Shown here: in pieces, positions 1 to 8,634 of the stretch
Layout of the letters: every line of letters starts with the position of its first letter
Numbering within the stretch: position 1 is the stretch's first letter
Assembly (NCBI GenBank): GCA_016285245.1
Contig: JAEEQH010000010.1
Location: 20,352-84,351, forward strand
Origin: Prevotella sp.
GTDB lineage: Bacteria > Bacteroidota > Bacteroidia > Bacteroidales > Bacteroidaceae
DNA: 64,000 nt
Reading direction: 5' to 3'
Program-made: the position numbers and the translations under genes
Notes under the pieces: model-generated
What the model was told of the DNA's origin: nothing
What the model saw: the letters and a program-made list of their open reading frames with translations, nothing else
Database searches by the model: none

Positions 1-507
1 CCTGTGCTCAAGGGTGAGGCGCTGGCAGAGGCTGTGAAACTCTATGACACTTGGAGCAAGTACGAGCCTGAGAGCGAGGGCATCCTCATTGCCTACGCCA
101 GCATCCATGGCGGTACGGCCGTTGCTGCCGAGCGTCTCGGTGAGATACTCCGAGAGAAGGGTGCCAAGAAGGTGGTAGTGAGCGACCTGAGCCGCTCAGA
201 CATGGCTGAGGTCATCGAGGATGCCTTCCGCTATCCCACCGTCGTGGTGGCTGCCTCGAGCTATGACGCTGGCGTGTTCCCCGTGATGCACGATTTTCTC
301 TATCACCTGCAGATCAAGAACTACCAGAAGCGTAAGTTCGCCATCATCGAGAACGGCAGCTGGGCGCCCACGGCCGGTAAGGTGATGCGCACGATGATTG
401 AGGCCCTGAAGGACTGTGAGATCGTCGAGCCGATGGTCACCATCCGCTCGCGCATGAAGGCTGCCGACGAGGCCCTGCTGCAGCAGTTGGCAGACAACCT
501 GTCGTGA
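1..507 (+). CDS. A-type flavoprotein (FprA-like flavodiiron protein), C-terminal part
   Basis: The frame is open from the first base, so the N-terminus lies outside the window and only about 168 residues are seen. They form a flavodoxin-like FMN domain: a phosphate-binding loop (YASIHGGTA, about residues 33-41 of the visible part), the SSYDAGVFPVMHDFL segment and the ENGSWAPTAGK loop, all placed as in FprA-type proteins. In this family a metallo-beta-lactamase-like diiron domain precedes this one and reduces O2 or NO at the expense of reduced flavodoxin or rubredoxin. That domain would be upstream and is not visible. A stand-alone flavodoxin is the alternative, but the helical lead-in (KLYDTWSKYEPE) before the first strand fits the inter-domain linker of FprA. 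Cytosolic. The gene ends 39 bp before the PreA-like gene. Confidence 0.8.
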   Translation, partial: PVLKGEALAEAVKLYDTWSKYEPESEGILIAYASIHGGTAVAAERLGEILREKGAKKVVVSDLSRSDMAEVIEDAFRYPTVVVAASSYDAGVFPVMHDFLYHLQIKNYQKRKFAIIENGSWAPTAGKVMRTMIEALKDCEIVEPMVTIRSRMKAADEALLQQLADNLS

Positions 508-546
508 ACTCTCCGCAAAGTCTTCACAACACAATAAAAACTGCCT

Positions 547-2016
547 ATGTTACACATTCACGAAGAGGCCACACGCTGTCTGCTGTGTCAGGATGCACCC
601 TGTACGAAAGCGTGTGAGACAGGAGATCCAGCACGTGCCATACGTGCTATCAGGTTTGATAACGTCAAGAATGCCTGGCGCTGGGTTAGTGGATGCAGCA
701 TGGCCGACTTGGAGCGCGCCCAGCAGGCGTGCATCCATTACGACCAGCCGATACGTATCCGCGAGCTCTTCACCATCGCCCAAGGTACTTCCGACAGCGC
801 AGCCAGTCATGCGCAAGAACCGTTGCCATCGCTTGCCATCACCTTCTGTGGCATACGGTGTGAGAACCCCTTCTTCCTCGCTTCGTCGGCTGTGTGTACC
901 AACTACGAGATGGTGGCAAGAGCCTTTGACATGGGGTGGGGTGGCGTCTTCTACAAGACCATCTGCAAGCAGGACATCCGCGAGGTGTCGCCACGTTTCG
1001 ATGCTGTGAAGGACGGCACGACGTTTGCCGGCTTCCGTAACATGGAACAGCTGTCCGAGAATCCCTACGACGTGGACTTCGACATCCTCCGGCGCCTGAA
1101 GCAGGACTATCCTACGAAGATTGTCGTGGCGTCCATTATGGGACAGTTTGAGGAAGAATGGGTTGAGCTGGCAAAGATGGCCGAGACGGCTGGCTGCGAT
1201 GCCGTGGAACTGAACTTCTCCTGTCCTCAGATGAGGCTTGCAGGCATGGGAAGCGACATCGGACAGGATCCCGAACTCGTGAACTTCTACACCTCCTACG
1301 TGAAGCGCAGCGTCAACATTCCCGTCATCCCCAAGATGACACCCAACATTACACAGATAACACGCCCGGCCATGGGGGCTTACTTCGGCGGTGCCGATGC
1401 TATCTCGGCCATCAACACCATCAAGAGCGTGACGATGTCGCCCTTGGCCGAGGTCAGCGGCAAGCAGACGCTCTCAGGCTACAGCGGTCGTGCCGTGAAG
1501 CCCATCGCCCTGCGTCACATCCTGGAGATGGCGAAAGACCATGTCATCAACGGCTCACACGGCAAACGGGTGGAACTGAGCGGCATCGGCGGCATCGAGA
1601 CGTGGCGCGACGCCCTGGAGTTTATCCAGCTGGGCTGTAGCAATGTGCAGGTGTGTACCGCCGTCATGCAGTACGGCTACCGCATCATCGATGACCTCAT
1701 ACAGGGATTGCAGACTTATATGGTTGAGCACGGTGTCGAGCGTCTGGAGACACTCGTCGGCGAACAGCTGCCGAACTTCGTGCTGCCCTCAGACCTTGAC
1801 CGCGACACCTTGGTATATCCGAAGATTGACCATGAGAAGTGCATCGGCTGCGGTCGTTGCTACGTCTCCTGTCAGGATGGCGGCCATCAGGCCATCACCT
1901 TCACCGAACGGCAGCCACGAATTATTGGCACGAAGTGCGTGGGATGCCATCTCTGTCGGCTGGTCTGTCCCACCGGAGCCATCGGAATGGCTAAGAGAAT
2001 CAACAAGAAAAGCTAA
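547..2016 (+). CDS. preA: PreA-like dihydropyrimidine dehydrogenase subunit with extra N-terminal Fe-S domain
   Basis: 489 residues in three parts. Residues 1-75 carry cysteines at 11, 14, 19 and 23 (CLLCQDAPCTKAC) plus C50 and C62, as in the Fe-S domain that normally begins PreT or domain I of mammalian dihydropyrimidine dehydrogenase. Residues about 95-385 are a dihydroorotate-dehydrogenase-like FMN barrel with NFSCPQMRLAGMG, which holds the probable catalytic cysteine. The C-terminus has two 4Fe-4S motifs, CIGCGRCYVSC and CVGCHLCRLVC. The family reduces uracil/thymine or related substrates with electrons from NAD(P)H. The FAD/NAD module of PreT is absent here and in the neighbourhood, so the electron donor is unknown. 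The family is sure; the exact substrate is inferred. It converges on the PfkB kinase with a 12-bp gap. Confidence 0.85.
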   Translation: MLHIHEEATRCLLCQDAPCTKACETGDPARAIRAIRFDNVKNAWRWVSGCSMADLERAQQACIHYDQPIRIRELFTIAQGTSDSAASHAQEPLPSLAITFCGIRCENPFFLASSAVCTNYEMVARAFDMGWGGVFYKTICKQDIREVSPRFDAVKDGTTFAGFRNMEQLSENPYDVDFDILRRLKQDYPTKIVVASIMGQFEEEWVELAKMAETAGCDAVELNFSCPQMRLAGMGSDIGQDPELVNFYTSYVKRSVNIPVIPKMTPNITQITRPAMGAYFGGADAISAINTIKSVTMSPLAEVSGKQTLSGYSGRAVKPIALRHILEMAKDHVINGSHGKRVELSGIGGIETWRDALEFIQLGCSNVQVCTAVMQYGYRIIDDLIQGLQTYMVEHGVERLETLVGEQLPNFVLPSDLDRDTLVYPKIDHEKCIGCGRCYVSCQDGGHQAITFTERQPRIIGTKCVGCHLCRLVCPTGAIGMAKRINKKS

Positions 2017-2028
2017 GCAGGCACACGC

Positions 2029-2955
2029 CTAACGGAGCGAAAGGGCGAACGTCTCGTCGATGCTGTTGTTCAGACTCTGACAGCTGTTGGCCGAGAACTG
2101 CTGCGCCAGACTGATCAGCTGGTCCCACTGTTGCTCCGAGAGCCCCGCAACAATTTGGTCGCGGGTAATGCCATAGTGTAGCAGCCCGAAGACGAAGCCC
2201 GCATTGAAGTTGTCGCCGGCACCAATGGTACTCACCACCGGTACCTTCTCCACAGGGTACTGCTTGACGAAACCGCCCTCGGCACGAACCTCCACGGGAT
2301 TGCCACCACAGGTGTAGATGAAGTTCTTCGTGTAGAACGAGATTTCGGCACGGTAGACGCTGTCGGCATCCGTCTTGTTGTACATGATCTCGAAGTCCTC
2401 GTTCGAGCCGCGGACGATGTCCGACAGCTCGTAGTTCTCCAGGATGTTGGGAGTCATCTTGACAACTTCATGGCGGTGCGATGAGCGGTAGTTCACGTCG
2501 TAGTAGAGGATGGCGCCATGACTCTTGGCGTAGTCCAGGAACGCCTTCACCTGAGGACGGACGACGGGGTTGATGGCAAAATACGAGCCAAAAAGCACCA
2601 CGTCGTCGGGCTGGATGTCCGGGTAGCTGAAATCCAGACGGTCGTGGGGGTGGTCCTTATAGAAAATGTACTCGGCGTTGTTGTTGTCGTCAAGGAACGC
2701 CAGCGACAGCGGTGATTTCGAGTCGGGAAAGACACAGACCCCCGACGCATCGACATGGTTGTCGACGAGGTATTTCTTCACGTTCTCGCCCACACGGTCA
2801 TTACCCGTCTCGCTGATAAAGTAGGCCGGTACACCGGCACGGCCCAGCGAGATGATTGCATTGAATGCCGAACCACCAGGTACGGCACGTTGAGGCTGGT
2901 CGTTCTTGAAGATGATGTCAAGAACCGTCTCTCCTATTCCGATAACTTTTCTCAT
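2029..2955 (-). CDS. PfkB-family carbohydrate kinase (fructokinase-like)
   Basis: 308 residues with the ribokinase fold signatures: N-terminal GIGETVLDIIF and PGGSAFNAIISLGRAG (sugar-binding lid region) and C-terminal STIGAGDNFNAGF, whose GAGD gives the catalytic Asp and anion hole. It phosphorylates a sugar, probably fructose or a related hexose, with ATP in the cytosol. The substrate cannot be fixed from sequence. A -7 box lies just upstream on the same strand (2964-2971), so it is probably transcribed alone, divergently from the M16 peptidase. Length is normal for the family. Confidence 0.85.
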   Translation of the reverse strand: MRKVIGIGETVLDIIFKNDQPQRAVPGGSAFNAIISLGRAGVPAYFISETGNDRVGENVKKYLVDNHVDASGVCVFPDSKSPLSLAFLDDNNNAEYIFYKDHPHDRLDFSYPDIQPDDVVLFGSYFAINPVVRPQVKAFLDYAKSHGAILYYDVNYRSSHRHEVVKMTPNILENYELSDIVRGSNEDFEIMYNKTDADSVYRAEISFYTKNFIYTCGGNPVEVRAEGGFVKQYPVEKVPVVSTIGAGDNFNAGFVFGLLHYGITRDQIVAGLSEQQWDQLISLAQQFSANSCQSLNNSIDETFALSLR

Positions 2956-2963
2956 AATGGGCG

Positions 2964-2971
2964 CAAAGGTA
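2964..2971 (-). promoter_or_regulatory. Bacteroidota -7 box (TACCTTTG) for the PfkB kinase
   Basis: Read on the minus strand this is TACCTTTG, a match to the Bacteroidota sigma-ABfr -7 consensus TAnnTTTG, 8 bp upstream of the kinase start. No clear -33 TTTG is seen at the usual 19-21 bp spacing. The very short leader is common in this phylum. Confidence 0.65.
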
Positions 2972-3045
2972 CGAAAAAAAGTGAAAAGTGGAAACTGAAG
3001 CGTGAAAATTTTGCTGTCATCCCGGTTATTCTCAACGAAAAGAAG

Positions 3046-3053
3046 TAACTTTG
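3046..3053 (+). promoter_or_regulatory. Bacteroidota -7 box (TAACTTTG) for the M16 peptidase
   Basis: TAACTTTG matches TAnnTTTG and lies 10 bp before the peptidase ATG. It is divergent from the kinase -7 box, so the 108-bp gap 2956-3063 is a two-way promoter region. No convincing -33 element was found. Confidence 0.65.
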
Positions 3054-3063
3054 CAGTTCGAAT

Positions 3064-4341
3064 ATGAGATACAATACCAAGACACTACCTTCGGGACTGC
3101 GCGTCATACACCTGCCGTCGACTTCGTCGGTGGTCTACTGTGGTTTCCAGATCGCTGCCGGCACACGCGACGAACAGCCGGGTGAGGAGGGACTGGCACA
3201 CTTCTGCGAGCATATGAGTTTCAAGGGGACGGAGCGCCGCAATGCCATGCAGATCATCAATGCGCTGGAAGGCCTTGGCGGCGAGCTGAATGCCTTTACC
3301 AATAAGGAAAGTACCGTTTATTATGCTGCCATACAGAAGGAGCACCTGCGCGTGGCGGTCGATGTGCTGGCCGACATGGTGTTTCACAGCCAGTATCCGC
3401 AGGGTGAGATAGACCGTGAGGTGGAGGTCATCTGCGACGAGATAGAGAGTTATAACGATACACCGTCGGAGCTGATCTACGACGAGTTCGAGAACCTGCT
3501 CTTTGGCGGACATCCTCTTGGACACAACATACTGGGAACGGCCGAACACCTGCGTACCTACACCACCGACGACGCCAGACGTTTCACACAGCGTCATTAT
3601 CTTCCGATGAAATCGGTGTTTTTCGCATACGGAGACATTGATTTCCGCCGGCTGACAGCCTGGCTCGAGAAGCTGGTGCCGGTAGTCCCCTCCGAACCGA
3701 CAATTTCGACAGGTAGTGCAAAAACGTCCCATTCCATCGGTGCTTCTCCTGCGGTCGATGATGTCCAAAGCATTCTCGCCCCTTATCCTGCTGGCGACGT
3801 CATCGTCCGTCATCGCAACACCCACCAGTCACATATAATGATAGGTACGCGCGCGTATGCTGCTAACCATCCCCGGCGTATGGCGCTCTTCCTCCTGAAT
3901 AACCTGTTGGGTGGCCCGGGGATGAATGCCCGACTGAATCTTGTGCTGCGCGAACGCTACGGTCTGGTTTATACTGTTGAGAGTACGGTGGTGAACTATG
4001 GTGATACGGGTGTGTGGTCAGTCTATTTCGGTTGCGATTCCCACGATATTGCCCGTTGTCAGCGGCTGGTACGCCGCGAGCTTGACAAGCTGATGACGAC
4101 ACCCTTGTCAGAGACGCGCCTCGCTGTAGCTAAGCGTCAGCTGAAGGGACAGCTAGCCATCGCCTGTGACGGCCGTGAGCAGTTTGCCCTGGATTTTGGC
4201 AAGAGTTTCCTGTTTGACGGAAAGGAGCGTGACTTGGATAATCTCTTCAGCCGTATCGATAGCGTTACAGCTACGGACATTCAAGATGTTGCCAACGAGC
4301 TGTTTCCCAAGGAACGGCTTGTGACCCTCGTTTACAAATAA
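3064..4341 (+). CDS. M16-family zinc metallopeptidase
   Basis: 425 residues starting at an ATG with no signal peptide. The inverted zinc-binding motif HxxEH is seen as HFCEH (H46, E49, H50), with a distal Glu in EVEVICDEI about 75 residues later. The second half (about 215-425) is the inactive M16-C-like domain with GGPGMNARL and the R/Y pair that binds substrate termini (RERYGLVYTVES). Length and layout match single-chain bacterial M16B processing peptidases such as Bacillus YmxG/MlpA types. It probably degrades peptides in the cytosol, or the periplasm if exported by another route. The 3' end and the following bases contain an 18-bp direct repeat. Confidence 0.9.
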   Translation: MRYNTKTLPSGLRVIHLPSTSSVVYCGFQIAAGTRDEQPGEEGLAHFCEHMSFKGTERRNAMQIINALEGLGGELNAFTNKESTVYYAAIQKEHLRVAVDVLADMVFHSQYPQGEIDREVEVICDEIESYNDTPSELIYDEFENLLFGGHPLGHNILGTAEHLRTYTTDDARRFTQRHYLPMKSVFFAYGDIDFRRLTAWLEKLVPVVPSEPTISTGSAKTSHSIGASPAVDDVQSILAPYPAGDVIVRHRNTHQSHIMIGTRAYAANHPRRMALFLLNNLLGGPGMNARLNLVLRERYGLVYTVESTVVNYGDTGVWSVYFGCDSHDIARCQRLVRRELDKLMTTPLSETRLAVAKRQLKGQLAIACDGREQFALDFGKSFLFDGKERDLDNLFSRIDSVTATDIQDVANELFPKERLVTLVYK

Positions 4342-4372
4342 GCAAAAGTGCCCTTCGTTTACAAATAAGCAA
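4328..4372. repeat. 18-bp direct repeat across the end of the M16 gene
   Basis: TCGTTTACAAATAAGCAA occurs at 4328-4345 and again at 4355-4372, period 27. The first copy includes the last codons and stop of the peptidase gene. The second lies in the convergent gap before the sigma factor, so the gene end has been duplicated locally. Confidence 0.8.
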
Positions 4373-4380
4373 TATGGAAA

Positions 4381-4878
4381 TTACATGGCTGCCGCCATGT
4401 AGCGGCGCATCTCGCGGCGGGCAGTCCCCAGGCGGTACTCCACGGACTTGTAGTTCTCGCCTAGCTGTTCTGAGATCTCGCTGACCTTCATGTCGCCATA
4501 GACGTGCAGACGGTAGATTTCGCGGCAGTTCTCAGGAATACGGGCCAGTCCGCGCTCCAGCCGCTCTTCCAGTTCGCGTGCAGAAAACACCGATTCCATC
4601 GTGTTTTCTATGCTCTCCTGAGGTTTGATGATATGTTCGTACTCTTCGCGGGTGGTACGACGGCGGAAATAGTCGATGACGAGGTGACGGGCCACCGTGT
4701 AGACCAGTGCCGGCAGTGTCGTCTCCGTGACCAGCTTCCTGGTAGTTAATAGGCGTGTGAAGACATCCTGGACGATGTCTTCGGCCAGATAGCTATCACC
4801 GAGACGGCTGCTGACAAATGCCAGCAGCTCGTCGCGGTGAGTCGTGTAGTATGCTTCTATCAGCGGTGTGCTATTCAT
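4381..4878 (-). CDS. ECF-type RNA polymerase sigma factor
   Basis: 165 residues from the ATG at 4878. A longer frame back to 4902 exists, but the chosen start begins with MNSTPLIEAYY, directly ahead of sigma region 2. Region 2 contains LAEDIVQDVFTRLL, and region 4 contains a helix-turn-helix (VSEISEQLGENYKSVEYRLGTARREM). The start overlaps the end of the GH43 gene by 8 bp, so it is the last gene of the leftward symporter-GH10-GH43 operon and probably translationally coupled. No anti-sigma or TonB receptor gene is adjacent, which is unlike most ECF factors of polysaccharide loci in Bacteroidota. Its target promoters are unknown. Confidence 0.88.
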   Translation of the reverse strand: MNSTPLIEAYYTTHRDELLAFVSSRLGDSYLAEDIVQDVFTRLLTTRKLVTETTLPALVYTVARHLVIDYFRRRTTREEYEHIIKPQESIENTMESVFSARELEERLERGLARIPENCREIYRLHVYGDMKVSEISEQLGENYKSVEYRLGTARREMRRYMAAAM

Positions 4879-5908
4879 TGACAACCGGCTTGATGGTGCC
4901 ATCTTCGTTATAGTAGAGACGCTGTACCTTCAGCGAGCGCAGGTGTGTGATGTCGTTTGACGGCACACAGTCGTGGTAGAACAGGTACCACTGACCCTTG
5001 TACTCCACGATGCTGTGGTGAGTGGTCCAGCCGACGACGGGCTCCAGGATGACACCCTGATAGGTGAAGGGGCCGTAAGGGTTGTCGCCGATGGCATAGC
5101 ACAGGTAGTGGCTGTCGCCGGTGGAGTAGCTGAAGTAGTACTTACCGTTATACTTATGCATCCACGACGCCTCGAAGAAACGGTGCGGGTCACCGGCCTT
5201 CAACGGCTGACCGTCCTTGTCGACAACGAGGACGGGTCGTGGTGCCTCGGCAAACTGCAGTACGTCGTCGCTCATGCGCACAACGGCACTGGGGATAGCG
5301 GGGGCGTCGGGCTTGGCGAAGAGCTGTGTCTTGTGGTCGGGAGCGGGGCCGAGGTCAATCAGTCCGTTATCGTCACCGTACTTACCGGGGATGGCCTCGA
5401 AACCGTGGTAGAGCGAGTGCCACCACTGCAGCTGACCGCCCCAGAGACCGCCGAAGAAGCAGTAGATCTTTCCGTCGTCATCCTTGAACATACAAGGGTC
5501 GATGGAGAAAGAGCCGCGGATGGGGCTCTCCTGCGGGATGAACGGGCCTTCGGGCTTGTCAGCCACAGCCACGCCGAGGTGGAACACACCATCGTAGCCC
5601 TTGGCCGAGAAGATAAGGTAGTACTTGCCGTCCTTCTCGACGACATCGTTATCCCACATCTGCTTTTCTGCCCATTTCACCTGGTCGACATCAAGGATCA
5701 CGCCGTGGTCGGTAGCCTCGTCGTTCTCGACATCGTTCCACGACAGTACGTGGTAGTCGCGCATCTGGAAGTGTCCGCCGTCGTCGTCGAAGCACTCGCC
5801 GGCATCCCAGTCATGGCTGGGGTAGACATACAGGCGTCCGTTGAACACGTTGGCCGAGGGGTCAGCCATATAGTCACTCGGGAAGAGGTAACGTGGTAGT
5901 TTTGCCAT
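4871..5908 (-). CDS. GH43 beta-xylosidase / alpha-L-arabinofuranosidase, cytosolic
   Basis: 345 residues with no signal peptide, so it should act in the cytosol on imported oligosaccharides. The five-bladed propeller family is seen from the N-terminal MADPSANVFNGRLYVYPSHD (general base Asp), the middle FSIDPCMFKDDDGKIY (pKa-modulating Asp) and the FFEASWMHKYNGKYYFSYS segment with the general acid Glu. It resembles GH43 subfamily 1. It sits 21 bp after the GH10 xylanase and downstream of a sugar symporter, an order resembling the xylanase/symporter clusters reported from rumen Prevotella. Xylosidase versus arabinofuranosidase specificity cannot be decided by eye. Confidence 0.9.
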   Translation of the reverse strand: MAKLPRYLFPSDYMADPSANVFNGRLYVYPSHDWDAGECFDDDGGHFQMRDYHVLSWNDVENDEATDHGVILDVDQVKWAEKQMWDNDVVEKDGKYYLIFSAKGYDGVFHLGVAVADKPEGPFIPQESPIRGSFSIDPCMFKDDDGKIYCFFGGLWGGQLQWWHSLYHGFEAIPGKYGDDNGLIDLGPAPDHKTQLFAKPDAPAIPSAVVRMSDDVLQFAEAPRPVLVVDKDGQPLKAGDPHRFFEASWMHKYNGKYYFSYSTGDSHYLCYAIGDNPYGPFTYQGVILEPVVGWTTHHSIVEYKGQWYLFYHDCVPSNDITHLRSLKVQRLYYNEDGTIKPVVNE

Positions 5909-5929
5909 AGTTCTTAATTCGTTTTAGGG

Positions 5930-7039
5930 TTATTTGTAGAGTTTGATAATCTCGTTGATGACTGGCTTCTCCTTGTACTGGCGATCGAAGAGCAGCGGGT
6001 AGTTCGTGCGTCCCTTGATGGGCCAGCCGTTGAGCCATGAGCCGCCGTCGCTGACGCCCCACAGGTTGATGCGAGAAATCTGCGAACGGTGCTTGTAGTA
6101 GATGTTGAACAGGGCGAGCCAGCGCTGGTCCAGCTCCTTCTGCTTGGCAGCGGGCAGACCATCCACGTAAGGGTTGTATTTCTGCTGCAGCTCGAAGTTC
6201 TGGCTGATGTCGGCGCCGCCGAAGCCCTGCGGGTTGGGTAGCACGTTGATGTCGAGCTCAGTCATCATCACCTTCACGCCGCAGGCAGCGAAAGCATCGA
6301 TGCTCTTCTCGTACTCTTCCAGGTTCGGGTAGTCCAAGCCGTTGTGACTCTGCATACCCACACCGTCGATGCGCAATCCCTTGGCCTTCAGGTTCTTCGC
6401 CAGTCGGCAGACGGCTTCGCGCTTAGCGGGCTGAGCCATCGAATAGTCGTTGTAGTAGAGTTCGGCATCAGGGTCAGCCTCGTGAGCCGTACGGAAAGCA
6501 ATCTCGATGAATTCCTCGCCCAGCAGGTTGTAGTAGGGCGACTTGCGGAACGACCCGTCGTCGTTGATGGCCTCGTTCACCACGTCCCAGCCGTGTACCT
6601 GTCCTTTGAAATGGCCGACGACGGTTTTGATGTGCTTGATGAGACGCGCCTTCAGCACCTCCTTTGAGGCCGGACTGGCGGTATAGCCGTTGGTGAACCA
6701 CCAGTCGGGCGCCTGTGAGTGCCATACCAGACAGTGGCCGATGACCTTCAGGTTGTGCTGCTCACAGTAGCCCACGAACTTGTCGGCCACGCGGAAGTCG
6801 AAGATGCCCTCTGCAGGAGCCAGTGTCTCGGGCTTCATGCAGTTCTCAGCCACGGCACAGTTGAAGTGCTTGTCCATCACCGCGTCGGCTTCGGGCACCT
6901 GCCCATCGCTCTGCCACTGGTTGATGGCAGCGCCGATGAGACAGTATTTTCCGATAGCGTCCTTCAGGCCCTGCTGAGCCATGGATGCCAATGGCATCAT
7001 GGCCAGACAGAGCGTCAATGTCCTGATTGCCTTATGCAT
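5930..7039 (-). CDS. GH10 endo-1,4-beta-xylanase
   Basis: 369 residues from the ATG at 7039, which gives a clean signal peptide (MHKAIRTLTLCLAMMPLASMAQ). A longer frame reaches 7078 but overlaps the symporter gene more and delays the signal peptide. The GH10 barrel shows HCLVWHSQAPDW, the acid/base Glu in WDVVNEAIND and the nucleophile Glu in MTELDINV. It cleaves xylan backbone outside the cytosol. The start overlaps the symporter stop by 8 bp. No carbohydrate-binding module or insertion is visible, so this is the short single-domain form. Confidence 0.94.
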   Translation of the reverse strand: MHKAIRTLTLCLAMMPLASMAQQGLKDAIGKYCLIGAAINQWQSDGQVPEADAVMDKHFNCAVAENCMKPETLAPAEGIFDFRVADKFVGYCEQHNLKVIGHCLVWHSQAPDWWFTNGYTASPASKEVLKARLIKHIKTVVGHFKGQVHGWDVVNEAINDDGSFRKSPYYNLLGEEFIEIAFRTAHEADPDAELYYNDYSMAQPAKREAVCRLAKNLKAKGLRIDGVGMQSHNGLDYPNLEEYEKSIDAFAACGVKVMMTELDINVLPNPQGFGGADISQNFELQQKYNPYVDGLPAAKQKELDQRWLALFNIYYKHRSQISRINLWGVSDGGSWLNGWPIKGRTNYPLLFDRQYKEKPVINEIIKLYK

Positions 7040-8429
7040 GATGGTTGCGTGCTTCGATTTCCTTGTTAATTTCGTCAAGTCTCTCGTCTGTAAGCGGATA
7101 CTTGTAAATAAGACATCCTACAACGATGAGAAGAATGGCGGGAATGATACAAGTGAACACCAGAATAGCGTTTTGGGCTATTTCTGAATAATTAGCCAGC
7201 TTGGTATAATAGGCATTTACCGGAGCGCTGATGAATGATGCAAGGAATACCACGACAAAGATGCTGAGCACCAGTTGCAGGCACTTGTTTGCCTTGAATT
7301 CCTGCCACATCTCACCGAAGGAAACGGGTTTTTCTGGTGTTGTGGTGATATTCTCTTTGCTACCCATGAAGCAGAGCATCAATAGAACAAAGCCAACGAG
7401 TGCAAATATGCATGTTACCGTGAACCATGCGCTGGGTTCTATGGGTAAAGCCGACTCCTCGCTGGCGAAGTTGAAGCCAATCCATCCCATTACCAAAGGA
7501 GTAATCCAACCGGCGATAGAGAAACCTGCCTTGAAGGCAACGCCGGCAAGTGCGTTGACGGTGGCTGCGGGTCTGTTTCCTGTGCGATACTCTGCTTCGG
7601 TGATGACCTCAGGCACCAGTGCCCACATCAGTGAACCGACAAGCAGTCCGACGCCCGTCATGACCTTTGCGGTCTGGACAAGCGTGTTGAGGCTTGCTAC
7701 ATCAAAGAATTTGCCGATGGTGAACAATATGGCAAAGCCAACAAGTCCGATACCAAGAAGTGTATAATAAAGGCCTTTCTTGCCCAACCACCTCTTTAAT
7801 AGGGGTAGGGCAGGCAAGATGACGAAAGCAGGAATTGTACCAATAGCCATAAATGTAGCCTGATTCCAGTCGATGGCCTCATGGACACACATGGCGAGGC
7901 CAATGGGGAAACCGGCCTGGACGACAATCTGACCGATATTGGCACATACCATTCGCGTTGAAGTAAGGATAAGCACCTCGTCGTTATCACGAGTCATACT
8001 TGCCATGATAGAGCCATAAGGTATATTCACTACCGAATATATCATGCTCAACACGGTATAGCTGATTGTTGCATAGGCAATCTTCAGGCCTGTGGACCAA
8101 GTGGCAGCCTGAGGGAGCATCAACAGACAGGCGGCAACTGTAAGGGGAATGCCACCATACAGGAGATAAGCGCGATATTTGCCTAACTTGGGATTGCGAT
8201 TGTCGATGTAACGACCGACCACAGGGCTCCAGAAACAGTCAATGAGTCGGACGGCGAGAATCAGTCCGCTGACGAAGGCTGGATTAAGTTTTAATACTGT
8301 AGTGAGGTAGATCATCAGGTAGCATGCTACCGTTTGGAAGATCAGATTCTGTGCCAGATCGCCCGAGCCGAAGCCGATGCGCTGGGCCCATGAGAGCTTG
8401 TAAAAGCCGTTTGTTTCGTTTGTTGTCAT
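7032..8429 (-). CDS. GPH-family sugar:cation symporter (MFS), probably for xylo-oligosaccharides
   Basis: 465 residues from the ATG at 8429; the alternative start at 8453 would fall inside the -7 box, so the shorter form is preferred. About twelve hydrophobic segments are present, with the GPH-type N-terminus (KLSWAQRIGFGSGDLAQNLIFQ) and the loop DRLIDCFWSPVVGRYIDNR-like segment between helices 2 and 3. It should import pentosides or xylo-oligosaccharides with Na+ or H+. First gene of the leftward operon with GH10, GH43 and the sigma factor, which supports that substrate. The gene looks AT-richer than its neighbours. Confidence 0.88.
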   Translation of the reverse strand: MTTNETNGFYKLSWAQRIGFGSGDLAQNLIFQTVACYLMIYLTTVLKLNPAFVSGLILAVRLIDCFWSPVVGRYIDNRNPKLGKYRAYLLYGGIPLTVAACLLMLPQAATWSTGLKIAYATISYTVLSMIYSVVNIPYGSIMASMTRDNDEVLILTSTRMVCANIGQIVVQAGFPIGLAMCVHEAIDWNQATFMAIGTIPAFVILPALPLLKRWLGKKGLYYTLLGIGLVGFAILFTIGKFFDVASLNTLVQTAKVMTGVGLLVGSLMWALVPEVITEAEYRTGNRPAATVNALAGVAFKAGFSIAGWITPLVMGWIGFNFASEESALPIEPSAWFTVTCIFALVGFVLLMLCFMGSKENITTTPEKPVSFGEMWQEFKANKCLQLVLSIFVVVFLASFISAPVNAYYTKLANYSEIAQNAILVFTCIIPAILLIVVGCLIYKYPLTDERLDEINKEIEARNHHA

Positions 8430-8450
8430 AGTTTTGGGTTCTAATTGCTG

Positions 8451-8458
8451 CAAAGGTA
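8451..8458 (-). promoter_or_regulatory. Bacteroidota -7 box (TACCTTTG) of the xylan-utilisation operon
   Basis: On the minus strand this reads TACCTTTG and lies 21 bp before the symporter ATG. It is the only good -7 match upstream of the four-gene operon. The gap 8430-8634 to the divergent esterase gene is T-rich and holds both promoters; no palindromic operator is obvious. Confidence 0.7.
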
Positions 8459-8598
8459 CGCTGTTTTTGCGACTTTGATGTTTTTGTTTGTTACAGTTTT
8501 TATTGTTTTTTGTTTCATAAGCGCATTAAAAGATGTAAAACAGCGATATCATTGTCCTTTTTTTGATTCTTTGCTGTCCTGAATCCAATCTTTTTTCC

Positions 8599-8606
8599 TA
8601 TCTTTG
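8599..8606 (+). promoter_or_regulatory. Bacteroidota -7 box (TATCTTTG) ahead of the esterase/GH51 run
   Basis: TATCTTTG matches TAnnTTTG and lies 28 bp before the esterase ATG. A TTTG at 8570-8573 could be the -33 element, but the spacing (25 bp) is longer than usual. Confidence 0.65.
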
Positions 8607-8634
8607 CAGGCTGGAAACCCAATCATCTTTGCAT

